Assembly: GCA_937900485.1 (NCBI GenBank)
Contig: CALCEL010000063.1
Span: forward strand, 1 to 64,000
Origin: an uncultured Prevotellaceae bacterium
GTDB taxonomy: Bacteria > Bacteroidota > Bacteroidia > Bacteroidales > Bacteroidaceae
Length of the DNA: 64,000 nucleotides
Direction of reading: 5' to 3'
Made by a program: the position numbers and the translations under genes. The notes beneath the pieces are model-generated. The model made no database searches, was not told the origin of the DNA, and saw only the letters and a program-made list of their open reading frames with translations. Position 1 is the first letter of the stretch; each line of letters starts with the position of its first letter. Below, piece after piece: positions 44,410-53,539 of the stretch.

Positions 44410-47400
44410 TCATTTCAGTGCGTCAAGGTTTCCGGTCTCTTTCATCATCTCGTAGATGGCGGCGTCGAGCTGAGCGTCTTTGCCGTTCATGAAATCAGCG
44501 GGGTCGTTGTAGACCTCGATGTCCGGTTTCAGTTCTTTGTTCTCCAGATATTCACCTCTCATGTCCATACATCCCACCTGAGGGATACCGAAATAAATGC
44601 TGTTGTCAATCTGTGTCTCCCACCATACAGCCGTCATTGTTCCCGGTACTGGAGTGCCGATAAGCTTTCCTACTCCCAGCTCTTTGTAGAGCCATGGTGT
44701 GCCGTGAGCGTTGGAATAGTTGTCCTCACATATCAACATACATGACTTCTTGGTGAATTTGTTGTATGGGTCACTGCCGATATACTGGCCGCGAGGCACA
44801 TATCTCGCATATTCCTTTGCGGACAGGAGAGTGATGACATCGTCATGAAGCCAGCCACCACCGTTATGTCTTGTGTCGATGATAACAGCGTCACAATTCC
44901 TGTATTTACCGAGCAGCTCGCTGTATAACGTGCGGAAGCTTTGACTGTTCATACTCTTGATATGTATGTAGCCAATCTTTCCGTTCGTTTTATTCTCCAC
45001 GATTTTCTTGTTACGCTCGACCCAACGGTAATAGAGTAACTCATTCTCCTCACTCTTGCTGATGGTCTTGACGTTGATGTCAAACGTCTTGCCGCCTTCT
45101 TTTTTTGCTATAGTAAGTGTGACGTTTTTGCCGACTTTTCCGGCAAGCAGATAGTCGCGGTCGAGAGAGTCGGTTATCTCCACGTTGTCGATGTGAGTGA
45201 TTATCATGCCCTCCTCAATCTCAGTCTTCTTGGACTTTAATGGACTTCTGTCAATTATCTCCTTAATCTTCAGTCCTTTTCCAGTGTACTCATCGTCATA
45301 GAACACGCCAAGACGTCCAGACACCAGTTCGTTGCTCTGGGGATAATAGCCTGAGCCAGTATGTGAGGCGTTTAGCTCGCCCAGCATCTCAGAAAGCATC
45401 TGAGTGAAGTCGTAGTTGTTGTTGATGTGAGGTAAGAAGCGCTTGTAGTTGTCATGATACATCTGCCAGTCCACATTATGGATTGAGGCGTCATAAAACT
45501 TATCTTTGACAAGTCTCCAGCAATGCTCAAAGATATACTCGCGCTCCTGGGCTGGTCTGAAGTTTTGTGTTGCGGCGAATGAGATGGCCTTGTAGTCCTT
45601 ACTTCCCACCGCCATTTTATTCACCTTTCCACCTTTCAGGAAATACACATTTTCCTGTTTCTTGTCTATGATGAACGAAGAGCCTCCGATGTTGTCTACC
45701 ATCTTTGTCACGTCACCGTTCTTCAGGTCGTGCTTCCACAAGTCGAGAGTGTTACCCATGTTCGCCGCATAGTAGAAATTCTCGCCCTTCTTGTCTAGAA
45801 TGGCGTCTCCGAGATGTGATGAGCTTTTAGTCAGTCTGATGATACGATGCTCAAGGTTGGTGAGGTCAAACACCAGGTCTTTCACCTTCTTAATCTTCTC
45901 CTCGTCTTTGTCCTTCTCCTCTTCTTTCTTTTCTTTATCCTCCTTCTTCTTCTCCTTGTCAGTCTTCTCGTCCTCAATCAGCTCAAGCTCCTCTTTTGAC
46001 ATCTTGAACTTGTCGTATGCCTCGATGTCGAAGAACATAATGTAGTAGTCACGCTCAGCTCCCCAACTGCCATGGCTTCTGTATCCCGCTCTGTCGCTGC
46101 TCCATACCATAGCCTTGCCGTCGAGCACCCATTTCGGGTTGACGTCCGAGTAGCCGCTCTGAGTCAGATTATATGACTCTGAGCCATCAGCTTTGACCAG
46201 AGCTATATCCTTGTTGTTCCACCCGCCAATACCGATATAGTCTGTCAACAGCCATTTGCTGTCAGGACTCCAACAAAATGACTGGTCGCCGTCTGCGTAA
46301 CTATAAGAGTATTTTCCGTCTTGCGCCACCTGAGTCTTACCGTTTTTAAGATTCATGACGACCAAAGCAGTACGATTCTCAAGATAGGCTATGTATTTGC
46401 CGTCGGGTGAGAACGCTGGTTGGAAGGAAGTGACGTTATTGTTAGTCAATCTCTTCTCGGCCAAAGACTTGGAACGGAGTAAAGTCTTACTTTTATCATC
46501 ATCGTTCTGTGTCATGTAGATCTGCCAAAGCCCGTCTCTCTCGCTGTCATACACCACGCTTTTTCCGTCAGGTGAGAAGTCCACGTTACGCTCTTGCTCC
46601 GGAGTGTCTGTGATCTGTCGTGTCGTCTCGTAGTCAACGGACGTGACATAGACATCTCCGTGCAGTATGAAGGCTATCTCTTTTCCGTTAGGGCTGACCG
46701 CGAAGTCGCTGGCTCCGCTGGTGATTATTCGTCTGATCAGCTCTTTGTCGGTATTGTCAGTCACGAGATTTACCATGACCTTTTCCGGCTTGCTATTCTC
46801 TCGCATTGTGTAAAGCTCGCCGTTGTAGTTGAAGCACAACACACCGTTTTCTGAGCGGCTTAGTGAGCGGACCGGATGATTTTTGAAGTTTGTCATGGCA
46901 ACAGACGTGTTCTCGTTGATGTTTCGTCTGTAGACATTGAATGATCCGTTTTCCTCACTTAAATAATAGAATGTGTTGCCGTCGCCCCATACAGGCTCTC
47001 TGTCCTCACCCTTGAAGCTCGTCAGTTTTGTGTGTTTTTTGCTGTTCTTATCCCACAACCAGACATCACAGGTGACGCTGCTGGTGTGGTGTTTGCGGAA
47101 ATTGTCCTCCATTCCTTTTTTGTCATAGTAGAGCCATGATGATCCGTCCTTGGATATTGATATGTGTCGCATTGGCATGGAGGTTACCATCTTGTCCAGT
47201 AATCCGTCCTTTTTACCGTCCACACGCACTTCGTAGACCTGTGAGAACGTGCCGCTCGGGAACTGCATGCTTGACGTTGACGGGTTTTCGTTTGCGGAAT
47301 ACAGTATGGTATTCTCATCACGGAATGTGATAGGGTATTTATTTGCTGCTCCTTTTGTTATTTTCCTTGAATTGCCACCATTGGCAGGGATAACGTAGAT

Positions 47401-47673
47401 GTCCATGTGCCCGTTTCTGTTGCTTGAGAAGGCTATCCACTTGCCGTCCGGACTCCATATCGGAGTGTTGTCGTACGATGAGTCATACGTCAACTGACTG
47501 GCGTTGCCGCCATTAGCGTTCACTGTGAAGATGTTTCCCTTATAAGAGAAGGCGATGGTTTTACCGTCAGGAGATATGGCGTTACCTCTTAGCCATAACG
47601 GTGTCTCTGCTTTACTGAGTAATGTCATGAGGGAAATAACACAAATCAGAAATGTTTTCGCATTAAATTTCAT
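44410..47673 (-). CDS. Tricorn-like S41 protease with WD40/PD40 propellers
   Basis: 1087 residues. Signal peptide (~1-22, ends LLSKA), two beta-propeller stretches with repeated W-S-P-D-G-K motifs (~30-330 and ~350-560), a Lys/Glu-rich low-complexity linker (~570-600), a PDZ-like domain (~780-860) and an S41 core with IDTRHNGGGWLHDD and ICEDNYSNAHGTPW, where the Ser is the nucleophile. It is an exported peptidase that degrades peptides further. The charged linker is a long hinge, not a defect. It diverges from the patatin gene. Confidence 0.9.
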   Translation of the reverse strand: MKFNAKTFLICVISLMTLLSKAETPLWLRGNAISPDGKTIAFSYKGNIFTVNANGGNASQLTYDSSYDNTPIWSPDGKWIAFSSNRNGHMDIYVIPANGGNSRKITKGAANKYPITFRDENTILYSANENPSTSSMQFPSGTFSQVYEVRVDGKKDGLLDKMVTSMPMRHISISKDGSSWLYYDKKGMEDNFRKHHTSSVTCDVWLWDKNSKKHTKLTSFKGEDREPVWGDGNTFYYLSEENGSFNVYRRNINENTSVAMTNFKNHPVRSLSRSENGVLCFNYNGELYTMRENSKPEKVMVNLVTDNTDKELIRRIITSGASDFAVSPNGKEIAFILHGDVYVTSVDYETTRQITDTPEQERNVDFSPDGKSVVYDSERDGLWQIYMTQNDDDKSKTLLRSKSLAEKRLTNNNVTSFQPAFSPDGKYIAYLENRTALVVMNLKNGKTQVAQDGKYSYSYADGDQSFCWSPDSKWLLTDYIGIGGWNNKDIALVKADGSESYNLTQSGYSDVNPKWVLDGKAMVWSSDRAGYRSHGSWGAERDYYIMFFDIEAYDKFKMSKEELELIEDEKTDKEKKKEDKEKKEEEKDKDEEKIKKVKDLVFDLTNLEHRIIRLTKSSSHLGDAILDKKGENFYYAANMGNTLDLWKHDLKNGDVTKMVDNIGGSSFIIDKKQENVYFLKGGKVNKMAVGSKDYKAISFAATQNFRPAQEREYIFEHCWRLVKDKFYDASIHNVDWQMYHDNYKRFLPHINNNYDFTQMLSEMLGELNASHTGSGYYPQSNELVSGRLGVFYDDEYTGKGLKIKEIIDRSPLKSKKTEIEEGMIITHIDNVEITDSLDRDYLLAGKVGKNVTLTIAKKEGGKTFDINVKTISKSEENELLYYRWVERNKKIVENKTNGKIGYIHIKSMNSQSFRTLYSELLGKYRNCDAVIIDTRHNGGGWLHDDVITLLSAKEYARYVPRGQYIGSDPYNKFTKKSCMLICEDNYSNAHGTPWLYKELGVGKLIGTPVPGTMTAVWWETQIDNSIYFGIPQVGCMDMRGEYLENKELKPDIEVYNDPADFMNGKDAQLDAAIYEMMKETGNLDALK

Positions 47674-47778
47674 AATCGTTTCTTTTTCAAAATTATCGAC
47701 AAAGGTAACAAATTAAGTCATAATTTTAGTATATTCGCGCCCAAACTTTACAAAATAATGTTTAAATCTACGATAAGG

Positions 47779-48624
47779 ATGAAGAATGGTCTTGTTTTGG
47801 AAGGGGGGGGTATGCGCGGCCTTTTCACGGCTGGTGTACTTGACGTCCTTATGGAAAAAAAGATTCTCGTTGACAGTGTCATAGGAGTGTCGGCCGGTGC
47901 TTTGTTCGGTTGTAACTATAAGTCATTTCAGATTGGTCGTGGCTTACGTTATAACATCAAATATAAGAATGACAAACGTTACATGAGTGTCAGGTCGCTG
48001 CTGAAAACAGGTAATTACCTGAATCCTGAGTTCGCCTTCGACGAGTTGCCGAAAAAGCTTGACGTTTTTGACTTCAAGACATTCGAGGAGAATCCTGTTG
48101 AGTTTCATGTGGTCTGTACAGATATCGTTGATGGTAAACCCGTGTATAAGAGATTAGACAAAGCCGATGAGGACTGTTTCACATGGCTCAGGGCATCCGG
48201 CTCCATGCCGTTGATGGCTAAGCCCGTGAATATTGAGGGACACACGCTGCTTGACGGCGGAATATCTGACAGTATACCTTTGGCTTATTCGCAGAAGATA
48301 GGGAACGATAAAAACATAGTTGTACTGACGCAACCGCGTGGTTACCGTAAGAAAGCGTTCAAGAATGTATGGCTGTTTCGTCTATTCATGAGAAAATATC
48401 CTTCTATCGAGGGTATGATGCGTAACAGACATGACATGTACAATGATGAGGTGAGGTATGTGACGGAGGAAGAAGAGAAAGGTAACGTTTTGGTCATTGC
48501 GCCTGACTCTTCTCTTAACATAGGACGATTAGAGACCAACGAGGAGAAGATGAGACGATGCTATGAGCATGGCAGGGAAAAATGTCTGGAGAATATCGAA
48601 CGAATCGTAGAGTATTTAAAATAA
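47779..48624 (+). CDS. Patatin-like phospholipase
   Basis: 281 residues from ATG 47779 (MKNGLVLEGGGMRG). An ATG at 47758 would be nearly leaderless. The oxyanion loop GGGMRG, the nucleophile motif GVSAGA and the catalytic Asp in DGGISD are all present, so a Ser-Asp dyad acyl hydrolase. No signal peptide, so cytosolic, acting at the membrane. The codons for GGG include a run of eight G (47803-47810). ThiD follows after 23 nt. Confidence 0.88.
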   Translation: MKNGLVLEGGGMRGLFTAGVLDVLMEKKILVDSVIGVSAGALFGCNYKSFQIGRGLRYNIKYKNDKRYMSVRSLLKTGNYLNPEFAFDELPKKLDVFDFKTFEENPVEFHVVCTDIVDGKPVYKRLDKADEDCFTWLRASGSMPLMAKPVNIEGHTLLDGGISDSIPLAYSQKIGNDKNIVVLTQPRGYRKKAFKNVWLFRLFMRKYPSIEGMMRNRHDMYNDEVRYVTEEEEKGNVLVIAPDSSLNIGRLETNEEKMRRCYEHGREKCLENIERIVEYLK

Positions 48625-48647
48625 AAAATCACAGTATATAAAGGATA

Positions 48648-49469
48648 ATGAAGAAAAAGCTAAATGTGGTTTTCCTTATTGCCGGAAGCGAGCCGCTCGG
48701 CAGCGCCGGCATGCAGGCTGACATCAAGGCAATAACCGCCTGTGGAGGATATGCGGCGTGTGCATTGACGAGTATCGTAGATGAGGACACGACACGTGTG
48801 AAGAGCATCTTTCACATACCTGTTGAGCTGATAGTGTCACAATCAGAGTCTTTTCTCGGTGACGTGGAGACAGGATGTATCAAGACTGGTGTCCTTCCGA
48901 GCAAAGATATTATTGTGGGAGTGTCCGATGTGCTGAGCAGATACAAATATATTCCTTTGATTGTTGACCCTGTCATCGTCAATTCCGTCGGACAGAAACT
49001 CGTCAGTGATGACGCCATTGAGGCGTATAAGTCACTGATGTTTCCTCTCGCCACGTTAATCACTCCTAACCGCAGAGAGGCTGAAGTGCTGATAGGTCAC
49101 AAGATAGAGAATATCGAGAGTGATATCAGGGAATTGTCTCTTTGGGGAAATTCGGTCATAATAAAGTCTATCGAAGGTGATGGGGTACTGACAGACTACC
49201 TGTATAATTCAAAGACTGATGTGGTGACAGCTTTTGAGAAACCTAAAATAGACACGCATAACGTCAACGGAACGGGTGACTCATTCAGCTCTGCCATCGC
49301 CACATATCTCGCTAAAGGACTAAAACTTGAGGATGCGGTGTCGAAGGGAGAGGAGTTTATAAACCGCGCCATCTCGCTTGGTGCCGAGTATGAGTTCGGA
49401 CACGGTTTCGGACCTGTCCACCCTTGTTTTATGGAAGATAAGAACGTACACGAGAGGATTTACAACTGA
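48648..49469 (+). CDS. thiD: Hydroxymethylpyrimidine/phosphomethylpyrimidine kinase
   Basis: 273 residues, ribokinase fold. Conserved segments are AGSEPLGSAGMQADIKAI at the substrate site, GCIKTGVLPS, DPVIVNSVGQKL, TPNRREAEVL and NGTGDSFSSAIATYL with the catalytic Asp. It makes the pyrimidine half of thiamine. No other thiamine gene is nearby and no TPP riboswitch precedes it. The stop is 7 nt from the next gene. Confidence 0.9.
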   Translation: MKKKLNVVFLIAGSEPLGSAGMQADIKAITACGGYAACALTSIVDEDTTRVKSIFHIPVELIVSQSESFLGDVETGCIKTGVLPSKDIIVGVSDVLSRYKYIPLIVDPVIVNSVGQKLVSDDAIEAYKSLMFPLATLITPNRREAEVLIGHKIENIESDIRELSLWGNSVIIKSIEGDGVLTDYLYNSKTDVVTAFEKPKIDTHNVNGTGDSFSSAIATYLAKGLKLEDAVSKGEEFINRAISLGAEYEFGHGFGPVHPCFMEDKNVHERIYN

Positions 49470-49476
49470 CAAAGAT

Positions 49477-50208
49477 ATGAACGCTTTAATTTTCGCGGCG
49501 GGACTGGGAACAAGACTGAAGCCTTTGACGGACAATATGCCGAAAGCCCTGGTCAGGATTGAGGACAAGCCCTTACTGCAGATTCTCATTGAGAAACTTA
49601 TCGGCATAGGCGTGAAGGAGATTGTCATCAATGTGCATCATTTCGCCTCACAGATAGTTGAGTTTGTGGAAGCCAACAATAGTTTTGGCATAGACATAAA
49701 ATTCAGTGATGAGACAGACATGTTGCTGGAGACTGGTGGAGGACTGAAGAAGGCGGCGTCACTGTTTTCTGACGACAGCCCGTTCCTCGTCCATAACGTT
49801 GACATACTGAACGACGCTGACCTGTTGTCTTTATACAACCGTTCTGGTCATACCACAATGCTGGTGTCGGAACGTAAGACACAGCGTTACCTGCTGTTCG
49901 ACGACAACAACAAACTTGTTGGCTGGACTAATATCTCGACGGGTGAGGTGAGAAGTCCTTATCCGGACCTCGATGTGAGTCGTTGTCACAGGTACGCGTT
50001 CTCCGGTGTTCAGGTTTTCAACAGGGAATTACTGCCGTACATGGAGAGCTGGACAGGTAAGTTCTCGATAATAGACTTCTATCTGTCGGTATGTGACAAG
50101 GTTGACATTTTCGGATATTGTGACCGAGATCTTCATTTGCTTGACGTGGGAAAGGTTGACAGCTTGGCGCAAGCTGTGTGTTTTCAAAGGGAATATGCGA
50201 ACAAATGA
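49477..50208 (+). CDS. Sugar-1-phosphate nucleotidyltransferase, MurU/HddC-like
   Basis: 243 residues from ATG 49477. The nucleotide site is LIFAAGLGTRLKPLTDNMPK, then VHNVDILND with the metal Asp, and a C-terminal LDVGKVDSLAQA. It transfers UMP or another NMP to a sugar-1-phosphate. Within the family the short length and the N-terminal AAGLGTRLKPLT fit MurU, which forms UDP-MurNAc in the cell-wall recycling route. The kinase partner AmgK-like is encoded 11 kb away (61083). Confidence 0.8.
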   Translation: MNALIFAAGLGTRLKPLTDNMPKALVRIEDKPLLQILIEKLIGIGVKEIVINVHHFASQIVEFVEANNSFGIDIKFSDETDMLLETGGGLKKAASLFSDDSPFLVHNVDILNDADLLSLYNRSGHTTMLVSERKTQRYLLFDDNNKLVGWTNISTGEVRSPYPDLDVSRCHRYAFSGVQVFNRELLPYMESWTGKFSIIDFYLSVCDKVDIFGYCDRDLHLLDVGKVDSLAQAVCFQREYANK

Positions 50209-50224
50209 GTTAACAGATTAAAAT

Positions 50225-50275
50225 AAAGAGCGACGCGTGCAGTTATGAATCACACTGTGACGCATCGCTCTTTTT
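50225..50275. terminator. Bidirectional terminator
   Basis: AAAGAGCGA (50225-50233) pairs with TCGCTCTTT (50265-50273), extended by GCGT and ACGC, with T-runs on both sides. It serves the nucleotidyltransferase operon and the convergent GH53 gene. Confidence 0.85.
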
Positions 50276-51383
50276 ATTTCTCTTCGAGGAATCCTTCCAT
50301 GATAGCAGTCGGTCTGCCATCCTCAGTGAATGCTCCCAGCTTGTATTGGCTAGGCTTGCACTGTGGTTCCCAATAGATAACTCCCTTACAATGTCCATGA
50401 GTGTTGTACTTACTCTCATGTATCAGCTTTCTCAGTTGTCTTTTTCCTTCCTCCATAACCTCGGAATGTGACTCGTCCACGAAAAAGCCCGTCTCAGTTA
50501 TCATTATGTCAACATTGTATTTCTCGTACAATTTCTTTATGTTTTCGATGCAGTCAGATATCGTTTTCTCTGCTGTCGGCTCTTTCTTGGCTAATATGCT
50601 CCAATAAGGATAGACCGACATCCCTATCATGTCAAACGTTGCGCCATTGTTCTTGAGAATATCCAAATTCCAGTTGTAGAGATTATTGTCGAAGCCATTG
50701 TCAAGGTGTACCAAGACCTTGGCGTCTGGAAAAACGCTTTTTGCCGCTTCATATCCGGACTTGAACAATGCGGCGTAATTCTCTGGTTGATGTATGTCTC
50801 CGCCGATGTGTCCCATGGAAGACGATATGCTTGTGTTGCCGTTCTCGTCCTTCCATTCCCATCCGGTGACAGGATCCATCTTGACGCTCCATAACATTCC
50901 GTTACTTGTCTCATTGCCGACCTGAATCCATTTAGGCGTTATGCCATGCTCTTTCAGACAAGTCAGAATGTCGACGGTGTGTGTCCTCACATCATCCGTC
51001 ATCTGCTTGATGTCATGTCCAAGCCACGCCTCCGGAATATTCTGCTTTCCCGGATCCGCCCACCAGTCACTGTAATGAAAGTCAATCATTATCTCCTGTC
51101 CGAGAGACTTAGCTCTCAGACACTTGTTCAGGACATCGTATTTTCCACACCAGTTCCCGTGCTTGATGGGATTAACCCACACTCTAATCCTTTGAACAGA
51201 GATACCATAGTCAGCCATCAGTGACATAGCCTCACGTTCTCTGCCTGAATTGTCATAGTATTTATGTCCTTTAACCTCATACTCTGTAAGCCATCCCATG
51301 TCAGCACCGAGTACGAAATCGTTCTGACAGTATGCGCAGCAACTGCACATATATATAAATAATGTGGAAAGATAATGTTTCAT
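50274..51383 (-). CDS. Arabinogalactan endo-beta-1,4-galactanase (GH53)
   Basis: 369 residues from ATG 51383, giving a signal peptide (MKHYLSTLFIYMCSC, ~1-19). A (beta/alpha)8 barrel follows. The acid/base Glu lies in IQVGNETSNGML and the nucleophile Glu in IMITETGFFVDES. It cleaves beta-1,4-galactan of plant pectin side chains outside the cytoplasm. There is no SusC/D pair next to it, so it may work with other loci. Together with the GH97 of alpha-galactosidase type it suggests galactan use. Confidence 0.9.
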   Translation of the reverse strand: MKHYLSTLFIYMCSCCAYCQNDFVLGADMGWLTEYEVKGHKYYDNSGREREAMSLMADYGISVQRIRVWVNPIKHGNWCGKYDVLNKCLRAKSLGQEIMIDFHYSDWWADPGKQNIPEAWLGHDIKQMTDDVRTHTVDILTCLKEHGITPKWIQVGNETSNGMLWSVKMDPVTGWEWKDENGNTSISSSMGHIGGDIHQPENYAALFKSGYEAAKSVFPDAKVLVHLDNGFDNNLYNWNLDILKNNGATFDMIGMSVYPYWSILAKKEPTAEKTISDCIENIKKLYEKYNVDIMITETGFFVDESHSEVMEEGKRQLRKLIHESKYNTHGHCKGVIYWEPQCKPSQYKLGAFTEDGRPTAIMEGFLEEK

Positions 51384-51657
51384 GATAAAGTACTTAATTC
51401 TCATTTGTGGACAAATGTAATATAAAATCATCTATAATACAACATACAGGAATAGATAAAACATGATTACATGAAAAACAACAGACTTAAACTAAGGACA
51501 AATGACTTCAATAAAATATGTAAACCGCAATAATATGTGAGAAAATCTAAAAAAAAAAAGTATGATAATAGGTTTTGTGGAAAAAATATTTAATTTTGTC
51601 GACTGGTAGATCGAGATTATTTAATCTTGAGAAAGATGTTATTTTAGGTTATAATTT

Positions 51658-53397
51658 ATGAGTGATTCACAGATTGATGCCATACACATTCTGACCTTAG
51701 TAGGTTCGGTGGCTCTTCTCATGTATGGAATGAAAGTTATGAGTGAGGGTCTGCAGAAGATGGCTGGCAGTAAGTTACGTAAGATTTTGGGTACAATGAC
51801 GACGAACCGTTTCACAGGTGTACTCACAGGAACTCTTATCACCACGGCGATTCAGTCGTCCACAGCGACGACGGTTATGACTGTAAGTTTTGTAAGCGCA
51901 GGTCTGTTAAGTCTGGCACAAGCGATATCAGTCATCATGGGAGCAAACATTGGAACCACAGCCACTGCATGGATTATGGTGCTTGGTGGCAGCAATTTCA
52001 ATATGCTTGGCGTAGTGTATGCCGCTATCATATTTTCAATATTCCTTATCTATACAAAGAAAAACACAAACCTCGGTGAGTTTATCATAGGCCTCGCGTT
52101 CATGCTCTTGGGTCTGACAACATTGAAGACCAACGCGGTCGACATGAACCTTGCGGGCAATGACTCGATAATGGGATTTTTCTCCGCCACATGTCATTGG
52201 GGCTACGGCAGTTATTTTCTCTTTCTCCTTATTGGAGGCTTATTGACATGTTCTGTGCAGAGCTCTGCCGCCATCATGGCAATAACGATGACATTATGTT
52301 CCACAGGCGTCATGCCAATAGACATGGGTATAGCCTTGGTCATGGGTGAGAACATTGGAACGACCATCACTTCCAATGTTGTGGCGATGTCTGCCAGCAC
52401 ACAGGCGAGAAGAGCGGCTATGGCTCATCTTGTGTTCAACCTCTTCGGTGTTGTTTGGGTATTGTGCATATTCAAGTATTTCGTAGGTTTCATATGTGAC
52501 ATGTGGAATGTCCCGTTCACGCCAGGTGTGGCATCTGATACTGTTAGCGCCACTTCTCTGAATGCTATCCTCGCCACATTCCACACAATGTTTAACGTTT
52601 GTAACGTACTAATCCTGATATGGTTCATCTCTCCGTTAGAGAAACTGGTGTGCAACATCGTCAAGCCACGTGACGGAGTGGATGCGGATGATGAGACAAC
52701 AAGACTCACATTCATCGGCAGCGGTGTGTTGTCCACTGCCGAGTTGTCCATTTTGGAGGCTAAAAAGGAGATCAACGTGTTCGTTGAGCGTTGTATTAAG
52801 ATGTATGCGTTGACTCAGAAACTCCTACACACCAAGAAAGGTGATGAGTTCAACAAACTCTTCAGTAGGATAGAGAAGTATGAGAGCATCACTGACAATC
52901 TTGAGGTTGAGATATGCGCTTATTTGTCAAAAGTGGGAGAGGGACGTCTCTCTGTAGAGTCAAAGCAGGAGATACAACACATGATGAGAGTGTGTGACGA
53001 ACTGGAGAGTGTTGGTGACAGCTGTTATAACTTAGCACGCACAATGAGCAGAAAACGTAAGAACTCAACATCCGACTTCACAGAAAAGCAGTACGAGCAC
53101 ATACATAACATGATGTCACTCACAGAAGAGGCGTTGAGCCAGATGGCTGTTGTGATAGAGCAGGGCGAGCATCGTTACGTGGACCTCAACAAGAACTATA
53201 ACACTGAGCATGAAATCAACAATTATCGTTCTCAGTTGAAAGACCAGAACATCGTGGATATCAATAACAAACTCTACGACTATCAGACTGGTGTTTATTA
53301 TATGGATATCATCTCTGAGTGTGAGAAACTTGGTGACTATGTCATCAACGTGATTGAGGCCTCTGGTATCAGGGAAAAGAAAAGCAACGAATTATAA
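51658..53397 (+). CDS. Na/Pi cotransporter with PhoU-like domain
   Basis: 579 residues. Two inverted-topology repeats with QSS motifs (TAIQSSTATTVMTV and CSVQSSAAIMAI) and GANIGTT/GENIGTT, about eight membrane segments to ~340, then a helical PhoU-like domain (~360-570). The family imports phosphate with sodium. It is single, with an A-rich upstream region (11 A at ~51549-51559) and a clear terminator. Confidence 0.92.
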   Translation: MSDSQIDAIHILTLVGSVALLMYGMKVMSEGLQKMAGSKLRKILGTMTTNRFTGVLTGTLITTAIQSSTATTVMTVSFVSAGLLSLAQAISVIMGANIGTTATAWIMVLGGSNFNMLGVVYAAIIFSIFLIYTKKNTNLGEFIIGLAFMLLGLTTLKTNAVDMNLAGNDSIMGFFSATCHWGYGSYFLFLLIGGLLTCSVQSSAAIMAITMTLCSTGVMPIDMGIALVMGENIGTTITSNVVAMSASTQARRAAMAHLVFNLFGVVWVLCIFKYFVGFICDMWNVPFTPGVASDTVSATSLNAILATFHTMFNVCNVLILIWFISPLEKLVCNIVKPRDGVDADDETTRLTFIGSGVLSTAELSILEAKKEINVFVERCIKMYALTQKLLHTKKGDEFNKLFSRIEKYESITDNLEVEICAYLSKVGEGRLSVESKQEIQHMMRVCDELESVGDSCYNLARTMSRKRKNSTSDFTEKQYEHIHNMMSLTEEALSQMAVVIEQGEHRYVDLNKNYNTEHEINNYRSQLKDQNIVDINNKLYDYQTGVYYMDIISECEKLGDYVINVIEASGIREKKSNEL

Positions 53398-53424
53398 TTG
53401 TTTAGTCTACTATAATAACACAAT

Positions 53425-53464
53425 ATTTCCCAACTCTTAAGTAATAAGAGTTGGGAAATTTTTT
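53425..53464 (+). terminator. Terminator of the Na/Pi gene
   Basis: A 14-bp perfect stem (ATTTCCCAACTCTT and its complement) with an AGTAAT loop and a T-run. Confidence 0.9.
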
Positions 53465-53501
53465 GAGTGAAAAGTTACGGCGAACTCTGCGCCCACAAAA
53501 A

Positions 53502-53523
53502 ACGTCTCATTTGGAATGGTTAC
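53502..53523. repeat. 22-bp repeat, copy 2
   Basis: One mismatch to 71-92, same orientation. It lies 16 bp after the sbcC stop, between the Na/Pi terminator and sbcC. No transposase remains here. Confidence 0.5.
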
Positions 53524-53539
53524 CTTGAAAAGGACAATG

